NCBI RefSeq assembly: GCF_023276355.1
Contig: NZ_JALLPL010000001.1
Span: 2,046,001 to 2,110,000, forward strand
Length of the DNA stretch: 64,000 nt
Direction: 5' to 3'
From: Haloplanus sp. XH21
GTDB taxonomy: Archaea > Halobacteriota > Halobacteria > Halobacteriales > Haloferacaceae
Part shown: positions 32,212 to 41,985 of the stretch, in pieces
Position numbering within the stretch: position 1 is the stretch's first letter
Layout of the letters: each line of letters opens with the position of its first letter
Position numbers and translations under genes: made by a program
The notes under the pieces: model-generated
Told to the model about the DNA's origin: nothing
Seen by the model: the letters and a program-made list of their open reading frames with translations, nothing else
Databases searched by the model: none

Positions 32212-33093
32212 TCAGTCGGCCCGAAACGCCTCGATCGCGGGGCGAAAGCCACCTCGAACGCTGGGGTATCGGAGGTCGTAGCCGAGTTCGTGGAGCCGGT
32301 CGTTGGCACAGCGCTTGCTCGCACGGACCCGACGGCTGACCTCGCCCTCGGTCGCGGCCCGCTCCGCGACCGTCTGTTTTGCCGGCGGCGAGACGCCACA
32401 CTGTTCGGCGAGCCAGTCGGCGAACGCCCATTTCGAGACGGGGTCGTCGTCGACGGCGAGCACCACCTCGCCGCGCGCGCGGTCGGTCGTGAGCAGATGG
32501 GCGACGACGCCCGCGGCGTCGTCGCGGTGGATGGAGTTGAGATACCCCTCCGTCACCGGCCCGTCGAGGTAGCGGTCCATCCGGTAGCGATCCGGCCCGT
32601 AGAGACCGCCGAAGCGGACGACCGTGCCGTCGATCCCCCGCGCTGCCGTCTCCTCGAGTGCGATTTCCTCCGCTTCGAGCAGCGTGCGTTGGCGATCGGT
32701 CGCCGGTTCGGGAACCGTCGATTCGTCGACCCAGTCGCCGCCGTGGTCGCCGTAGATACCCGTACTCGACGTGTAGACGAGGCGATCAGGCGGCGACGGG
32801 CGCGCTCCCAGCGTCTCGACGACCGTTCGCAGTCCGTCGACGTACGCCGTCCGCGCCGCGTCGGCGCCGCGGCCTCCCGCGCTGGCCGCGTACACCATCC
32901 AATCCGCGTCGGGGACGGCCGATAGCGACGCCGAATCGGTCAGATCGGCGCGAACGGCGTCGAATCCGGCGGCCTCGATGGCGTCGAGGCCGGCGTCCGA
33001 CCGTCGAACGCCGACGACATCGTGACCCGCGTCGGTCAACTGCACGCCGAGCGCGATCCCGACGTAGCCACATCCGAGGATAGCGACCTGCAC
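32212..33093 (-). CDS. NAD-dependent epimerase/dehydratase-type SDR
   Basis: A 293-residue extended SDR. V-A-I-L-G-C-G-Y-V-G-I-A is the Rossmann loop (GxGxxG-like) and V-Y-T-S-S-T-G-I-Y-G gives the Ser-Tyr-type catalytic region, with the lysine expected further on not obvious. It resembles the family near NAD(P)-binding sugar epimerases that act on nucleotide sugars. The substrate is not clear. The start at 33093 gives MQVAILGCG. It is six bases downstream of the DUF5791-like gene and so likely in one unit with it. Confidence 0.82.
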   Translation of the reverse strand: MQVAILGCGYVGIALGVQLTDAGHDVVGVRRSDAGLDAIEAAGFDAVRADLTDSASLSAVPDADWMVYAASAGGRGADAARTAYVDGLRTVVETLGARPSPPDRLVYTSSTGIYGDHGGDWVDESTVPEPATDRQRTLLEAEEIALEETAARGIDGTVVRFGGLYGPDRYRMDRYLDGPVTEGYLNSIHRDDAAGVVAHLLTTDRARGEVVLAVDDDPVSKWAFADWLAEQCGVSPPAKQTVAERAATEGEVSRRVRASKRCANDRLHELGYDLRYPSVRGGFRPAIEAFRAD

Positions 33094-33099
33094 GGGCGA

Positions 33100-33531
33100 T
33101 CAGCTGGTGTTTCGGCCCGCGACGTACCGGTGGATCGCGGCGAGTTCGGCGAGTGTCATCCGGGTTCGACCCTCGATTGCCTGCTGGATCTCCTGGCCCG
33201 AGAGGTCGAGGTCGACGTTCGAGGCGATGGTGTCGACGTCGAGGACGCCCGTCGCCATCCCCATCAACAGGTAGTCACGAACGTCCTGGACGATGGCGTC
33301 GGGATCGCGACTATCGCGTTCGACGGCGAGAACGGCTGCGGCCTCCGAGAGCGTCAGCGTCGGCGAATCCCCCTCCGCCAGCGCGGCGACTCGCTCGGCG
33401 TCGATCCCGGCGTCCGTTGCGACCGTTTCGATCCCGCGGGCGTCGATGACCGCACGGAGTTCGGCTTCGTAGGCGTCCCGGATCTGTCGTGGTGAGAGAG
33501 ATGCAGGTTCGTCGACGGCGTCGTGGAGCAT
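33100..33531 (-). CDS. DUF5791-like haloarchaeal protein
   Basis: A 143-residue soluble helical protein, MLHDAVDEPASLSPRQI at the start, with the motif L-T-L-S-E-A-A-A-V-L-A near the middle that resembles a helix-turn-helix-like bundle. I recall this as the haloarchaeal DUF5791 family. The segment S-L-S-P-R-Q-I-R-D-A-Y could be the first helix of a DNA-binding or protein-binding fold, but no basic recognition helix is clear. A longer in-frame start at 33567 would overlap the next gene, so 33531 is preferred. Confidence 0.75.
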   Translation of the reverse strand: MLHDAVDEPASLSPRQIRDAYEAELRAVIDARGIETVATDAGIDAERVAALAEGDSPTLTLSEAAAVLAVERDSRDPDAIVQDVRDYLLMGMATGVLDVDTIASNVDLDLSGQEIQQAIEGRTRMTLAELAAIHRYVAGRNTS

Positions 33532-33563
33532 ACGTTCGATGGGCGCTCCGCCGATAAAAGGTT

Positions 33564-36500
33564 TCACTCCGCGGCCGGGCAGTCCGCCGCCACCCAGGAG
33601 GTGCAGTCGGGGTGGGGCCAGGTCCCCGCACGTTCGTCGGCGTTGCCATCGACATCACCGACGCCGCCACGGTTCGGTGGCACGGCGACGGCGATCGCCG
33701 TCCGCGTTCGAAACGAGACGCGGTCGTCACGCCCGAGTCGCTCCGCGTCCCCATCTCCGTCGACATCGAGGCGCACGGTCGATCCGTCACGGACGTACCG
33801 GATCGCCGTACTGGGCGACGGTGCGCCTTGCCGTGTCCGGAGCGCGAATCGGGCGTACGCTCCCCGAACGGACACCGTCCAGACGTTCACCGTCGCGTAC
33901 CAGTAGCCCGGAACGGGTGCCACCGGTAGCCCCGCCGGAAGGGCACTCACCGTCTCGTTCAGCCGACCGGTGTCGGCGCGGCGTGTCGCCGTCTCGAGAG
34001 CGCGATCTCGGACGCGAGTGGCGGCGTCGGTGACACGGCGCTCGGCGACGGTGCCCGCCGGCGTCCGAAGCGTGCGATCGGTAGCGGTTTCGAGACTCGT
34101 CTCTAACCGCGCGGCGCGGTGGGGAGACGGTGTCGACGCGCGGGCGGCGGCGGCCGTGGCGATCGCCGCTGCGAGCGAGCCGTTGCTGGCGGCCATCGCC
34201 CGTCGGGCAGACCCGTTCCACTGATCGAACCCCGCAGCGACGGCCGCCCGCGTCTCGGCCGGCGAGAGCCGCGTCTGTGATCGGACGACGCGTCGCGAGC
34301 GATCACGGATCGACCCCATCGACGCCGCCACCGACTCCTGGAGGGCCGCGCGCGAACCGCGATCGGTGCCGTTCGCAACGGCGCTGGCCGCGAGTAGCGT
34401 GCGAGCGGCCGTCCGGAGTCGGGCTCGCGAGGGACGATCGAACCCGGGTTCGGCCACCGCATCCGCTGCGTCCCCGTACGGTGCAGCGAAGAGGTTGACG
34501 TTCCGCGCCGAGAGCGGGTGGTACGGCCGGGCGGGCGGAACGCCGGACGCACGGTCGTGCCCCACCGAGGCGACAGTGAGATACGCCGGCGATCCCTCCG
34601 GGACCAGGGTGACCGGACCGCCTGGCGGCGCCCCGGAAACGGATTCGTTGGACGGTGGCGTCGAGACGTGACGCTGCTCGAGGGTCCGCCGGAGCGCCCG
34701 CGGTGACTCGATCCCCGCGCGCCCGAGAACGTCGGCGAACGCCTGTCGCGACTCCTCGTGAGTCGCGGCTCGCCGGTCGAGACGACGGATCGTCGCGTCG
34801 ACGAGCGCCGCCCGCGCCGCGACGCGGGCCCGATCCGCCGCACCGGCGTACTGCTCCGGCGGATCGATCAGTGCGGTTCGCCGGTCCCGAAGTTCGTCCG
34901 CGAGGCGTTCGGATGGGTTCACGGTGTACGTGGCGATTCGGCCGGCATGGACGCCGACGGAGACCTTCGAGAGTCGGTCGTGAAGCGCGGTCAGATCGGC
35001 GTTCACCCACGACCGGAGCGCCGCTGGGCGGTCGCCGTGAACGACGCGCTCGCGCACGTCGAGGCGGTCCGCAGCGACGGCGACGGCTACCGCGTCGCGT
35101 CCGCCCTGCTGGCCGATCAGTCGCGTCTCGGCTTTCGCAGGTACGTCGGCGAGGTTCGGCCCGTCGAGCGGACCGCCACGCTCGAAGCGCGGCCGGGTCG
35201 GGCGCTCCGGAGCCGTTCCGTTCGGTGCGTACTCGCCGACCAACGTGACGCCGACACGGTACCGTTCCGTCCACGCTCCGGCGGTGGTCATCGTGTCGTT
35301 CCCCCGCCTCCAGGTCCAGCGGATCCGCCGGTCGAGGGTGACGTGCCGAGCGAAGGCGTCGAATCGACGTTCCTCGCCGTCCACGGTCGGCGTCGACGCC
35401 GTGCTGGATTGAACGTCGGCGTCGGTCGAGACGCGCGTCTCGGCGAGCGTCCACTCCTCGCCAGGGGCGTTCGGTTCGGGACGAGGTTCGTCATAGGTCT
35501 GCCGTCGCCGCGTCCGGAGTTCGGCGTCGACGCGGTAGGCGTCACGAAAGACGCCGGCGAGCGACCGGTTCGATGCCATCGTGTCGGTCCGCAGACCGGT
35601 CGCCGCGTTCCGAGAAGCCGATTCGGCGTCGATGTCGATGCGTCGCGACGGCGACGGCGACGACGGTCGGTGTGACGGGATCTCCGTCGAGACGTTCGCC
35701 GACGGATTCGGGCGTGTGAGTACGCGATCGGCCCACTCGTCGTTCAGGCCGGTCGACGCCGTAACGTCGCGAACGCCGAGTTCGAGCAGCGCGCGACGCG
35801 TGCTTCGACGGCCCGTCGGATCGCTTCGGCCGAACGTCGATCGCTGCACGGCGAGGACGGCGCCGTTGGTCGATGTCTCGACGTGCCGATTGGTGACGAC
35901 GTTGGTGAGCGGCAGTCCCCGGTACTGTGCGTAGCCACGCGCCCACGCGATCGGATAGAGCCGCCCCGTCAGGTGTCGACCCAGCCCCGGCCCGTCGAGC
36001 GGACGGCGATTCAGCCGGGTTTCGAACTGCGCTGTGCGGTCGTGAAGCGTGAGAACGGGCGTCGAGACGGTCACGGTCGGCGTGTGTCGTTCGCGAGCGA
36101 CGGCCGTTCCGCCGTCTCGCGCCGTGACCGTGACGTTGTTGACCGTCACGCGAATCGCCGTCCCGTTCTCGACGCCCCGGATGTCGATCCGATCCATCCC
36201 CCGCCGGAGGTCGGCGGGACTCGATCCGCCGGGGAGCGACGCGACGGCGGCGACATCTCCACGACGGTAGCGCGTTGTCGACAGTTGCTCCCGGAGGGTC
36301 AGATAGATGCGGAGACGCAGCGCGTCTCGAAAGGGCTGCTCGTCGCTCAGCAGGCGTCCGTACGGCGTGTCGGCCGGTGTCGTAACCGGTTCGGCCGCCG
36401 CGTCGCGGGCAGCCTGTCCGACCGCCGATCGTACCGCGGTCGTGGTTCCGGCGGCGACCCGCTCCGTCGCTACGTCCACATCACGGTCGATGCGGTCCGG

Positions 36501-36614
36501 CCCGCGGGTGACGACCGCCGCCGCAAACGTCGAGGCACCGACGAGGAGGAGCACGCCGAGAAGCGCGAACGGCACCCGGGCTCGCCGATCATCGGCGAGA
36601 CGGGTCACGGCCAC
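33564..36614 (-). CDS. Very large membrane-anchored protein of the Tad-like operon (DUF7286-like)
   Basis: A protein of 1016 residues (1014 if started at the GTG at 36608, which overlaps the upstream stop as GTGA). One N-terminal membrane segment at about 14-35 (V-P-F-A-L-L-G-V-L-L-L-V) is followed by a very long extracytoplasmic part rich in Arg, Thr and Ala, with repeated beta-rich stretches and many R-D pairs. There is no pilin-like processing motif before the segment other than R-V-P-F. It is the last gene of the eight-gene pilus-like cluster and could be a structural surface or secretion-channel component. I recall the DUF7286 label for this position. Function is not known. Confidence 0.78.
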   Translation of the reverse strand: MAVTRLADDRRARVPFALLGVLLLVGASTFAAAVVTRGPDRIDRDVDVATERVAAGTTTAVRSAVGQAARDAAAEPVTTPADTPYGRLLSDEQPFRDALRLRIYLTLREQLSTTRYRRGDVAAVASLPGGSSPADLRRGMDRIDIRGVENGTAIRVTVNNVTVTARDGGTAVARERHTPTVTVSTPVLTLHDRTAQFETRLNRRPLDGPGLGRHLTGRLYPIAWARGYAQYRGLPLTNVVTNRHVETSTNGAVLAVQRSTFGRSDPTGRRSTRRALLELGVRDVTASTGLNDEWADRVLTRPNPSANVSTEIPSHRPSSPSPSRRIDIDAESASRNAATGLRTDTMASNRSLAGVFRDAYRVDAELRTRRRQTYDEPRPEPNAPGEEWTLAETRVSTDADVQSSTASTPTVDGEERRFDAFARHVTLDRRIRWTWRRGNDTMTTAGAWTERYRVGVTLVGEYAPNGTAPERPTRPRFERGGPLDGPNLADVPAKAETRLIGQQGGRDAVAVAVAADRLDVRERVVHGDRPAALRSWVNADLTALHDRLSKVSVGVHAGRIATYTVNPSERLADELRDRRTALIDPPEQYAGAADRARVAARAALVDATIRRLDRRAATHEESRQAFADVLGRAGIESPRALRRTLEQRHVSTPPSNESVSGAPPGGPVTLVPEGSPAYLTVASVGHDRASGVPPARPYHPLSARNVNLFAAPYGDAADAVAEPGFDRPSRARLRTAARTLLAASAVANGTDRGSRAALQESVAASMGSIRDRSRRVVRSQTRLSPAETRAAVAAGFDQWNGSARRAMAASNGSLAAAIATAAAARASTPSPHRAARLETSLETATDRTLRTPAGTVAERRVTDAATRVRDRALETATRRADTGRLNETVSALPAGLPVAPVPGYWYATVNVWTVSVRGAYARFALRTRQGAPSPSTAIRYVRDGSTVRLDVDGDGDAERLGRDDRVSFRTRTAIAVAVPPNRGGVGDVDGNADERAGTWPHPDCTSWVAADCPAAE

Positions 36615-37438
36615 GTCCTCACAGTGATACGCACCTGATCGATGCGAACGGCTGTCCGTCGCATCGACGCGTTCGACCGACTCGCGTCGCGGGCGATCCG
36701 ATCCGCCATCGCCGAGGCGAGCCGATCGTTGGCTGCCTCGACCTCACCGCCGGACAGGTTCGATCGTCGGGAGACGCCGAACAGTCGGCTGGTGCGCCGG
36801 TACCGCTGGCGAACCAGCGTCGCGGTGGGGGACTCACGCCCGGCAGCGATCCGGGTTCGCGTCGGCGGAAACAACCCCTCGACGACACCTGTGGCTGCGG
36901 CGTTGGCGACGGCGGGGGTTGCTCGGCTGTCGGCGGCGGTTCGTGCCGCTGGAAACCCGCTCGGTCCCGTCACCGTCGCCGCGTGGACGGGGACGCCCGG
37001 TGGCGGTGGAGCGCCGACGGCGATCCGTCCGGTAATCGATGACCCGGGATGTGGTCGCCAGACTGCCGTGACCTGCGTGTGGTTGGCGCGTATCGCCGCG
37101 CCGACCGTGCGAACGACGGCCCGCCCGAGACCGTCTCGGGTGTGGGAGAGTCGTCGGTCGTCGACCGCAATGCGGGCCACCGCGGCGCGGGCGAGCAGTT
37201 CGGTCAGCGTTCCGTGGGCCGTTCGGTCGAGCGTCGTCGCGGGCGCCGAGTCGGCGGGTGAGCCGTCCGGCGCGACGAGCGTGTAGTTCACGGACGCCGT
37301 CGTCGTCGAGAGCGCCTCCGCCACGTTCGGGGCACGCCCCTCGCCGACGGGATCGTTCGGCGTCGCCGCCGTGACGGTGACGACGGCAGCACTGATCAAC
37401 AGCAGGCAGAGGACGCCATCGAGGACGGTGCTCGTCAC
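36605..37438 (-). CDS. Pilin-like or membrane-anchored protein (DUF7284-like)
   Basis: A 277-residue protein starting with a GTG that overlaps the upstream stop by four bases. The N-terminal hydrophobic segment V-T-S-T-V-L-D-G-V-L-C-L-L-L-I-S-A-A is followed by an extracytoplasmic beta-rich domain with Thr and Arg repeats. The membrane segment without a clear class III processing site makes it a pilin-like or anchored accessory. Named from memory as DUF7284. It is part of the Tad-like operon and likely assembled by the ATPase and TadC-like proteins encoded upstream. Confidence 0.72.
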   Translation of the reverse strand: MTSTVLDGVLCLLLISAAVVTVTAATPNDPVGEGRAPNVAEALSTTTASVNYTLVAPDGSPADSAPATTLDRTAHGTLTELLARAAVARIAVDDRRLSHTRDGLGRAVVRTVGAAIRANHTQVTAVWRPHPGSSITGRIAVGAPPPPGVPVHAATVTGPSGFPAARTAADSRATPAVANAAATGVVEGLFPPTRTRIAAGRESPTATLVRQRYRRTSRLFGVSRRSNLSGGEVEAANDRLASAMADRIARDASRSNASMRRTAVRIDQVRITVRTWP

Positions 37439-37827
37439 GGCCACACCTCCACGCGGACGCGACCCGGACGGATCTGCCCCGGGTTCAGCCGAACGCCGAT
37501 AGAACGGGCCGCCGTATCGACGCCGCTGCGCCCGGGCGGGGCCGGCCCAACGTGCCACCGCTTGCCGGCCGCCGCGACGGTGACGTTGAGGTGATAGCCC
37601 GACGGCGCCGCACGCGCCGCTCGTGCCGTCCGGGATGGCCGAACGACGCCACCGGTCGCGAGCGTTCGGACGGCGCGCTCAAGCGTCGGGGCCGCGACGT
37701 CGCGAGTCGGCTCCGGGATGGCGCTATCGACAGCCATCGCGTACGTCGAGACGGCCGCACACACCGCTACTAACACCACGAGTGCGGCCAGCGGTTCGAC
37801 TTGTGCTCTACCCGACGAGCGTGACAT
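37435..37827 (-). CDS. Small pilin-like protein (DUF7285-like)
   Basis: A 130-residue protein with the opening R-S-S-G-R-A-Q-V-E-P-L-A-A-L-V-V-L-V-A-V. A basic tip with a glycine and E at position plus three, followed by a 20-residue hydrophobic helix, looks like a type IV pilin (class III) signal; the processing site after G-R-A-Q is not exact. The rest is a short extracytoplasmic domain with A-R-A-A and G-V-D-T-A-A segments. Its ATG at 37827 lies 20 bases inside the upstream gene. Confidence 0.72.
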   Translation of the reverse strand: MSRSSGRAQVEPLAALVVLVAVCAAVSTYAMAVDSAIPEPTRDVAAPTLERAVRTLATGGVVRPSRTARAARAAPSGYHLNVTVAAAGKRWHVGPAPPGRSGVDTAARSIGVRLNPGQIRPGRVRVEVWP

Positions 37828-38275
37828 CACACCCCTCCCAGACGAGATGGCGGACGACGAGCGGGTCGTCGGCCCGCCGCCAGCGCGGTGTCCGTTCGCG
37901 AGCACTCGCCGCGGCATCGCAGAGCGTCGCGCCCGAATCGAACCGAGAGCCGGGTGTTGCTCCGTGAAGCACGGCGAGCAGCGCCGCCGTTCCGACCACC
38001 GGCGTCACGGGACCGAACGCGAACGTCGCGTGCGTCGTGCCGGCGTCGTTGCGGAGACCGATTGCCGCCGGCGTGAGTCGAATCTCTCGGGCACTGAGCG
38101 GCAGTTCGGCCGCCGCAGTGTGAGCCGTCACCGCCGTCCGATCGACGGTTTCGGCGGCGGTCGCGGCGGACGGCGGCGGTGCCGTCGGCAGCGCGGCGCC
38201 GACACCAATCAGAGCAATGCTCGCCAGTGAGAGGCCGAGCCAGACGTACCACGCGTCCACTGGAACGCCGAACAT
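37808..38275 (-). CDS. Small pilin-like or anchored protein (DUF7283-like)
   Basis: A 155-residue protein. M-F-G-V-P-V-D-A-W-Y-V-W-L-G-L-S-L-A gives an N-terminal membrane helix, followed by a Pro-rich turn and an extracytoplasmic domain with A-E-L-P-L-S-A-R-E-I-R and a late cysteine pair (D-A-L-C / E-G-C-D-V). The ATG at 38275 gives the family's usual start; an in-frame ATG at 38296 adds a proline-rich tip. Named from memory as DUF7283. It follows the TadC-like gene. Confidence 0.7.
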   Translation of the reverse strand: MFGVPVDAWYVWLGLSLASIALIGVGAALPTAPPPSAATAAETVDRTAVTAHTAAAELPLSAREIRLTPAAIGLRNDAGTTHATFAFGPVTPVVGTAALLAVLHGATPGSRFDSGATLCDAAASARERTPRWRRADDPLVVRHLVWEGCDVTLVG

Positions 38276-38314
38276 GGCACGGGGTGGCCGCGTCACCCCA
38301 TTTGAACCCCGGGA

Positions 38315-40021
38315 TCACAGGAACAGTCCGGCGGCGACGTAGGCCAGAAAGTAACAGGTGGTCGCGAGACAGAGCGAGACACCGACGCGGTAGCCGACGA
38401 GCGTCCGATCGAGGCCGCGTGTCAATCCGGTCGTGAGGACGGTGAGCGCAACGGCCAGCCAGAGGACGTACGCCCCAACCGCGACGCCAAGCCCGGCGGT
38501 CGGAAGCGGGGCAGCGCCCAACTGGGGCGTCGCACCGGTTTGCGAAACGCGTTCGGACAGCGCCACCGTCGCGCCCCCGACCAGTGGACCGAAGACGGCT
38601 GCCGTGTTGGCCAGGGTGTCGGTAACGCGTCGCAGTTCACGACGGGATTCGCGTTCGATCCGCCGCATCTCCTCGAAGTGTTCGGCAGTTGCGACCAGCG
38701 CCTCGCCAGCGGGTCGCCCTTCGGTCGCCGCGAGGGCGAACAGATCGGCCATCTCGCGGACCCGACGACTCGGCGACGCCACACGCATCCCACCGAACGC
38801 TTCGCGCACAGTGACATCGAGCCGTCGATGTCGGTCCACCGCGTTCTCGAGATACGCCCCGGTTGTGCCGGGAACCCTCTTCGCGGCCGTTTCGACCGCC
38901 GTCTCGACGGCGTCGCCGGCCGCCACCCGCCGTCCGACGAGATAGAGCGCATCGTGAAGGTCCGCTTCGACCGCGAGCACGCGGTCGCGGACGCGCTTGG
39001 CCGGTCGGAAGCGAGCCACGAGAGCGGTTCCGACGCCGAATCCGACGGCGGCGACGGGAGCAGCCCACACGTCGACGCCGCGAGCGACGATCCAGCCCCC
39101 GACCCCAGCAGCGACGAGGCCGGCCGTCACCGCGGCCACACGACTGTCAGGCGTGTCGGGATGGTCGCGACCGATTCGTGGCGGCGGAAACGCGATCGGG
39201 CGTCGGGCGAGGAGCCACGCCCCCGCCCCGACGACGACGAGCGGGAGAGCGGCGTCGTAGAGCGCGACGACCACGGGCAACGAGAGCGCAACGCCAGTCG
39301 CCCGCGCGGCGGGCAAGACGGCGACCAGCGCCAGCGGTAGCAAGACGCCGAAGGCGTACAGGCCGGTGACCGGCCCGCGGATGTCGGTCGTGAACGCCGA
39401 GAGGTCCTCTCTGGCGCCGCGGAGCGCAGCGGCGACGGCTCGGTCGAGGTGCCCGCCGCGTTCGTCGGCGGATGCCGACGCCGCGGCGTCCAGTCTGGCG
39501 ACGGCGCGATCCAGTGCCCGAAACTGCGCACCCCAGTCGGCCGCGAACCCGTCGAACCCGCTGTGGGACGTGTTCGCGGCGCGACGGACGTGTCGACCGA
39601 GACTCCGTGCCAGCGCGCTTCGTCCCGTCCGTGCGGCGAAGACGGCCGCCCGCTCGATGGAGGGTTCGATGCGCAGACTGAGAGCGGCGCGGCCGACGAG
39701 CGTGGCCGCCGATCCCAGCGCACGGGTGCGAGCCATCGTCGCCGCGAACCGCACGCTTCGGTTCGCAATCGTCGGTGTACAGACGCCACCCAGCGCCCCG
39801 GAGACGACGACGAGCACGCCGGCAGCGCGCCACCCGCGAACCACGACCGCGAGGCCGATGGCGACGGCAGCGACGACGGCGACCGATGCCACGGTACGGG
39901 CGGCCCGTTCGATCGTCTCCGCATCGGCGTCGGTCCCGAGGCGAGTCGTCGCCCGTTCCAGCGCTGGAGCAGTCGAGACGGGACGAGGCCACGCGGCCGC
40001 GAGCCATTCGGTCGCCGACAC
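38315..40021 (-). CDS. TadC-like (T2SS F family) membrane protein
   Basis: A 568-residue polytopic membrane protein with two related T2SSF domains. The helical membrane segments occur in two groups (about residues 45-95 and 225-340, then 485-565), and each half has the soluble helical bundle (R-I-E-P-S-I-E-R-A-A; F-E-E-M-R-R-I-E-R-E-S). It is the inner-membrane platform of a type IV pilus/Tad-type secretion system, coupled to the ATPase gene that ends two bases upstream. Haloarchaeal type IV pilus systems have this PilC-like role. The pilus itself is not identified. Confidence 0.88.
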   Translation of the reverse strand: MSATEWLAAAWPRPVSTAPALERATTRLGTDADAETIERAARTVASVAVVAAVAIGLAVVVRGWRAAGVLVVVSGALGGVCTPTIANRSVRFAATMARTRALGSAATLVGRAALSLRIEPSIERAAVFAARTGRSALARSLGRHVRRAANTSHSGFDGFAADWGAQFRALDRAVARLDAAASASADERGGHLDRAVAAALRGAREDLSAFTTDIRGPVTGLYAFGVLLPLALVAVLPAARATGVALSLPVVVALYDAALPLVVVGAGAWLLARRPIAFPPPRIGRDHPDTPDSRVAAVTAGLVAAGVGGWIVARGVDVWAAPVAAVGFGVGTALVARFRPAKRVRDRVLAVEADLHDALYLVGRRVAAGDAVETAVETAAKRVPGTTGAYLENAVDRHRRLDVTVREAFGGMRVASPSRRVREMADLFALAATEGRPAGEALVATAEHFEEMRRIERESRRELRRVTDTLANTAAVFGPLVGGATVALSERVSQTGATPQLGAAPLPTAGLGVAVGAYVLWLAVALTVLTTGLTRGLDRTLVGYRVGVSLCLATTCYFLAYVAAGLFL

Positions 40022-40023
40022 GA

Positions 40024-41985
40024 TCAGTCACCGACCCGTTCGCGATTGGCCATGTCGACGGCGTCCGGGCTGGTTCGCTCCGTCCGGGCGAGTTCCCGAA
40101 GGAGCGATTCACGCTCGTCGAGCACCGTCAGGACATCCGCGTAGGACTCGCCGGGGCGTGCGAGCGACGCCACGAGCTGGCTGTTCCCCCGGTCCACGAC
40201 GCCGGTGGGGTGAGCGCCGTCCGCGCCAGGTTCGAACAGGGGTTCGAACGCGACGCCGTCGTCGGTGTGGCGCACCTCTTCGATCGCTGCCACGCGGCGG
40301 CGCTCCTCGACCGAGAGCGTGACGAGCAGATCGGTCGCGGCGAACGACGGTGCCGGCACCCCGAGGTCGGTGACGACGCGTTCGAACACCGCGTCGGCGC
40401 CGTCGCCGTGGATGGTCCCGAGGACGGCACTGCCGGCGGCGCCGACGCGCATCGCCTCGTAGAGCGTCGCCGCCTCCTCGCCCCGGACCTCACCGAGGAT
40501 CAGCGCACCCTCGCCGAGGCGGAGGGCGGTCCGCAACGCCTCGACGGCCGAAATCGACGGGCCGTCGCCGCTCTCGACGCGAACGGGTTGGATGTCACGC
40601 CCGGCGTCCCGGAGCGTCGCCACAGGGAGTTCGGGCGTGTCCTCGACGACGACGGTCCGGGTCGCCGAGGGGAGTTCCCACAGGAGCGCCGAGAGAAGCG
40701 TCGTCTTGCCGGCGCCGCGCGGCCCGGCGATCAGGCCGGCAGCGGCGCGTTCGACCGCCAGCGAACAGAGTGCCGCGGCATCGGGTGGGAGCGTCCCGTT
40801 GGCGACGAGCGCGGGGAGCGTCCATGCGTCGGTACCGTGGGTCCGGAAGACGAACCCGTAGCCGTCGCTGGCCGGGTCGGTGACGCCGGCGACACGGATC
40901 CGCTCGCCGAACGGTCCCTCGGTCGACGCGTCGAGCGTCGGCGTCGCCCGCGAGAAGGCCCGCCCGCTCTCGCGCCGGAACCGCGAGGCGAGGGCGGCGG
41001 CGCCTTCCCGCGTCAGGCGAATATTCGTCGGAAGTCGGTCGCCGTCGACCGACACGCGAACCGGGTTCTCGGTCACCGGCGCTGTGACGAGTACCTCCGA
41101 CACCGCGGGGTCGGCAAAGAGGTCGTCGAGCACGCCGTGGCCACGCGTGTGTTTGCGGAGCACGCGCGCGACGGCTTCGGTCGAACCGGCCGACGTATCG
41201 TCGACCGCGCGGAGCGCGCGAGTGACCGATCGGTCGGTGTCCTGAGCGCCGTCGGCCGGGGCGGCCGCGGCGAGACGGCCGTAGGCGGCCGCCAGCGCCG
41301 CCGTGTCGGCCTCGTCGAGTCGCCACCCGAGCGGTTCGAGCAGGTAGTGATCGCCGGTTGGGGTGCGATATCGTCGCACCGTCGCCCCGGTGTCGAGTTC
41401 GCGGCGGTCGATCAGCGTCGCCTCCTCGGGTGGCCGGGCGGCGAGTCGAGCGTTGGCGATCCGCGGCCCGGTGGCGGCGCTGAGGGCCGATTCGTAGTCG
41501 CCGCTATCGCTGTCGCCGTCGCTCTCGATCCGATCGGCACCCGCGGCGAGCCCCGAGGTCGCCGCGACGGTCGCCACCGGACCGGCACGGCCGGTCGCGG
41601 CGCGGGCGGCACCCAGCGGGTCGCGTCGCGCACGCTCGGCGAGCGTCTCGTCGTGGACGGCGACCCGCATGGCGAACTGTCCGGCCGCGACGAGCAGGCC
41701 GACGGCACCGTCGTCGTAGCGGCGTTCCAGCCCGTCGCAACGGACGCGAACGGCATCGGCGCGGCGATCAGCGAGTGCGTCGACGACCGTCGCCCGGCAG
41801 TCCGGTTCCGCGACGAGGTCACCGTCGCCGGGGCAGTCGTCGGCGTCGACGACGAGCGCCGGTCGGCGGTCCGGCTCGCTCCGCCGTGGCGATCGAAACG
41901 CCGTCTCACACCGACAGGTAGCGTCCTCCGTAGTGCGGTCACGCAGTCGATCCAGCAGTCCCATGCGGCGGAGTGGTCCCGTCAT
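40024..41985 (-). CDS. Type II/IV secretion ATPase (TadA/PilB-like)
   Basis: A 653-residue ATPase that powers pilus assembly. The Walker A loop G-P-R-G-A-G-K-T-T is at 421-429 (Lys427), the Asp/Walker B region I-L-G-E-V-R-G-E-E-A follows, and the His box is in V-L-G-T-I-H-G-D-G-A-D-A. The N-terminal 120 residues have four or more cysteines (C-R-C, D-D-C-P-G-D, D-C-R-A, R-C-D-G), an unusual zinc-binding-like tip. Its ATG overlaps the DUF7311-like stop as ATGA. It sits upstream of the TadC-like gene. Confidence 0.9.
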   Translation of the reverse strand: MTGPLRRMGLLDRLRDRTTEDATCRCETAFRSPRRSEPDRRPALVVDADDCPGDGDLVAEPDCRATVVDALADRRADAVRVRCDGLERRYDDGAVGLLVAAGQFAMRVAVHDETLAERARRDPLGAARAATGRAGPVATVAATSGLAAGADRIESDGDSDSGDYESALSAATGPRIANARLAARPPEEATLIDRRELDTGATVRRYRTPTGDHYLLEPLGWRLDEADTAALAAAYGRLAAAAPADGAQDTDRSVTRALRAVDDTSAGSTEAVARVLRKHTRGHGVLDDLFADPAVSEVLVTAPVTENPVRVSVDGDRLPTNIRLTREGAAALASRFRRESGRAFSRATPTLDASTEGPFGERIRVAGVTDPASDGYGFVFRTHGTDAWTLPALVANGTLPPDAAALCSLAVERAAAGLIAGPRGAGKTTLLSALLWELPSATRTVVVEDTPELPVATLRDAGRDIQPVRVESGDGPSISAVEALRTALRLGEGALILGEVRGEEAATLYEAMRVGAAGSAVLGTIHGDGADAVFERVVTDLGVPAPSFAATDLLVTLSVEERRRVAAIEEVRHTDDGVAFEPLFEPGADGAHPTGVVDRGNSQLVASLARPGESYADVLTVLDERESLLRELARTERTSPDAVDMANRERVGD

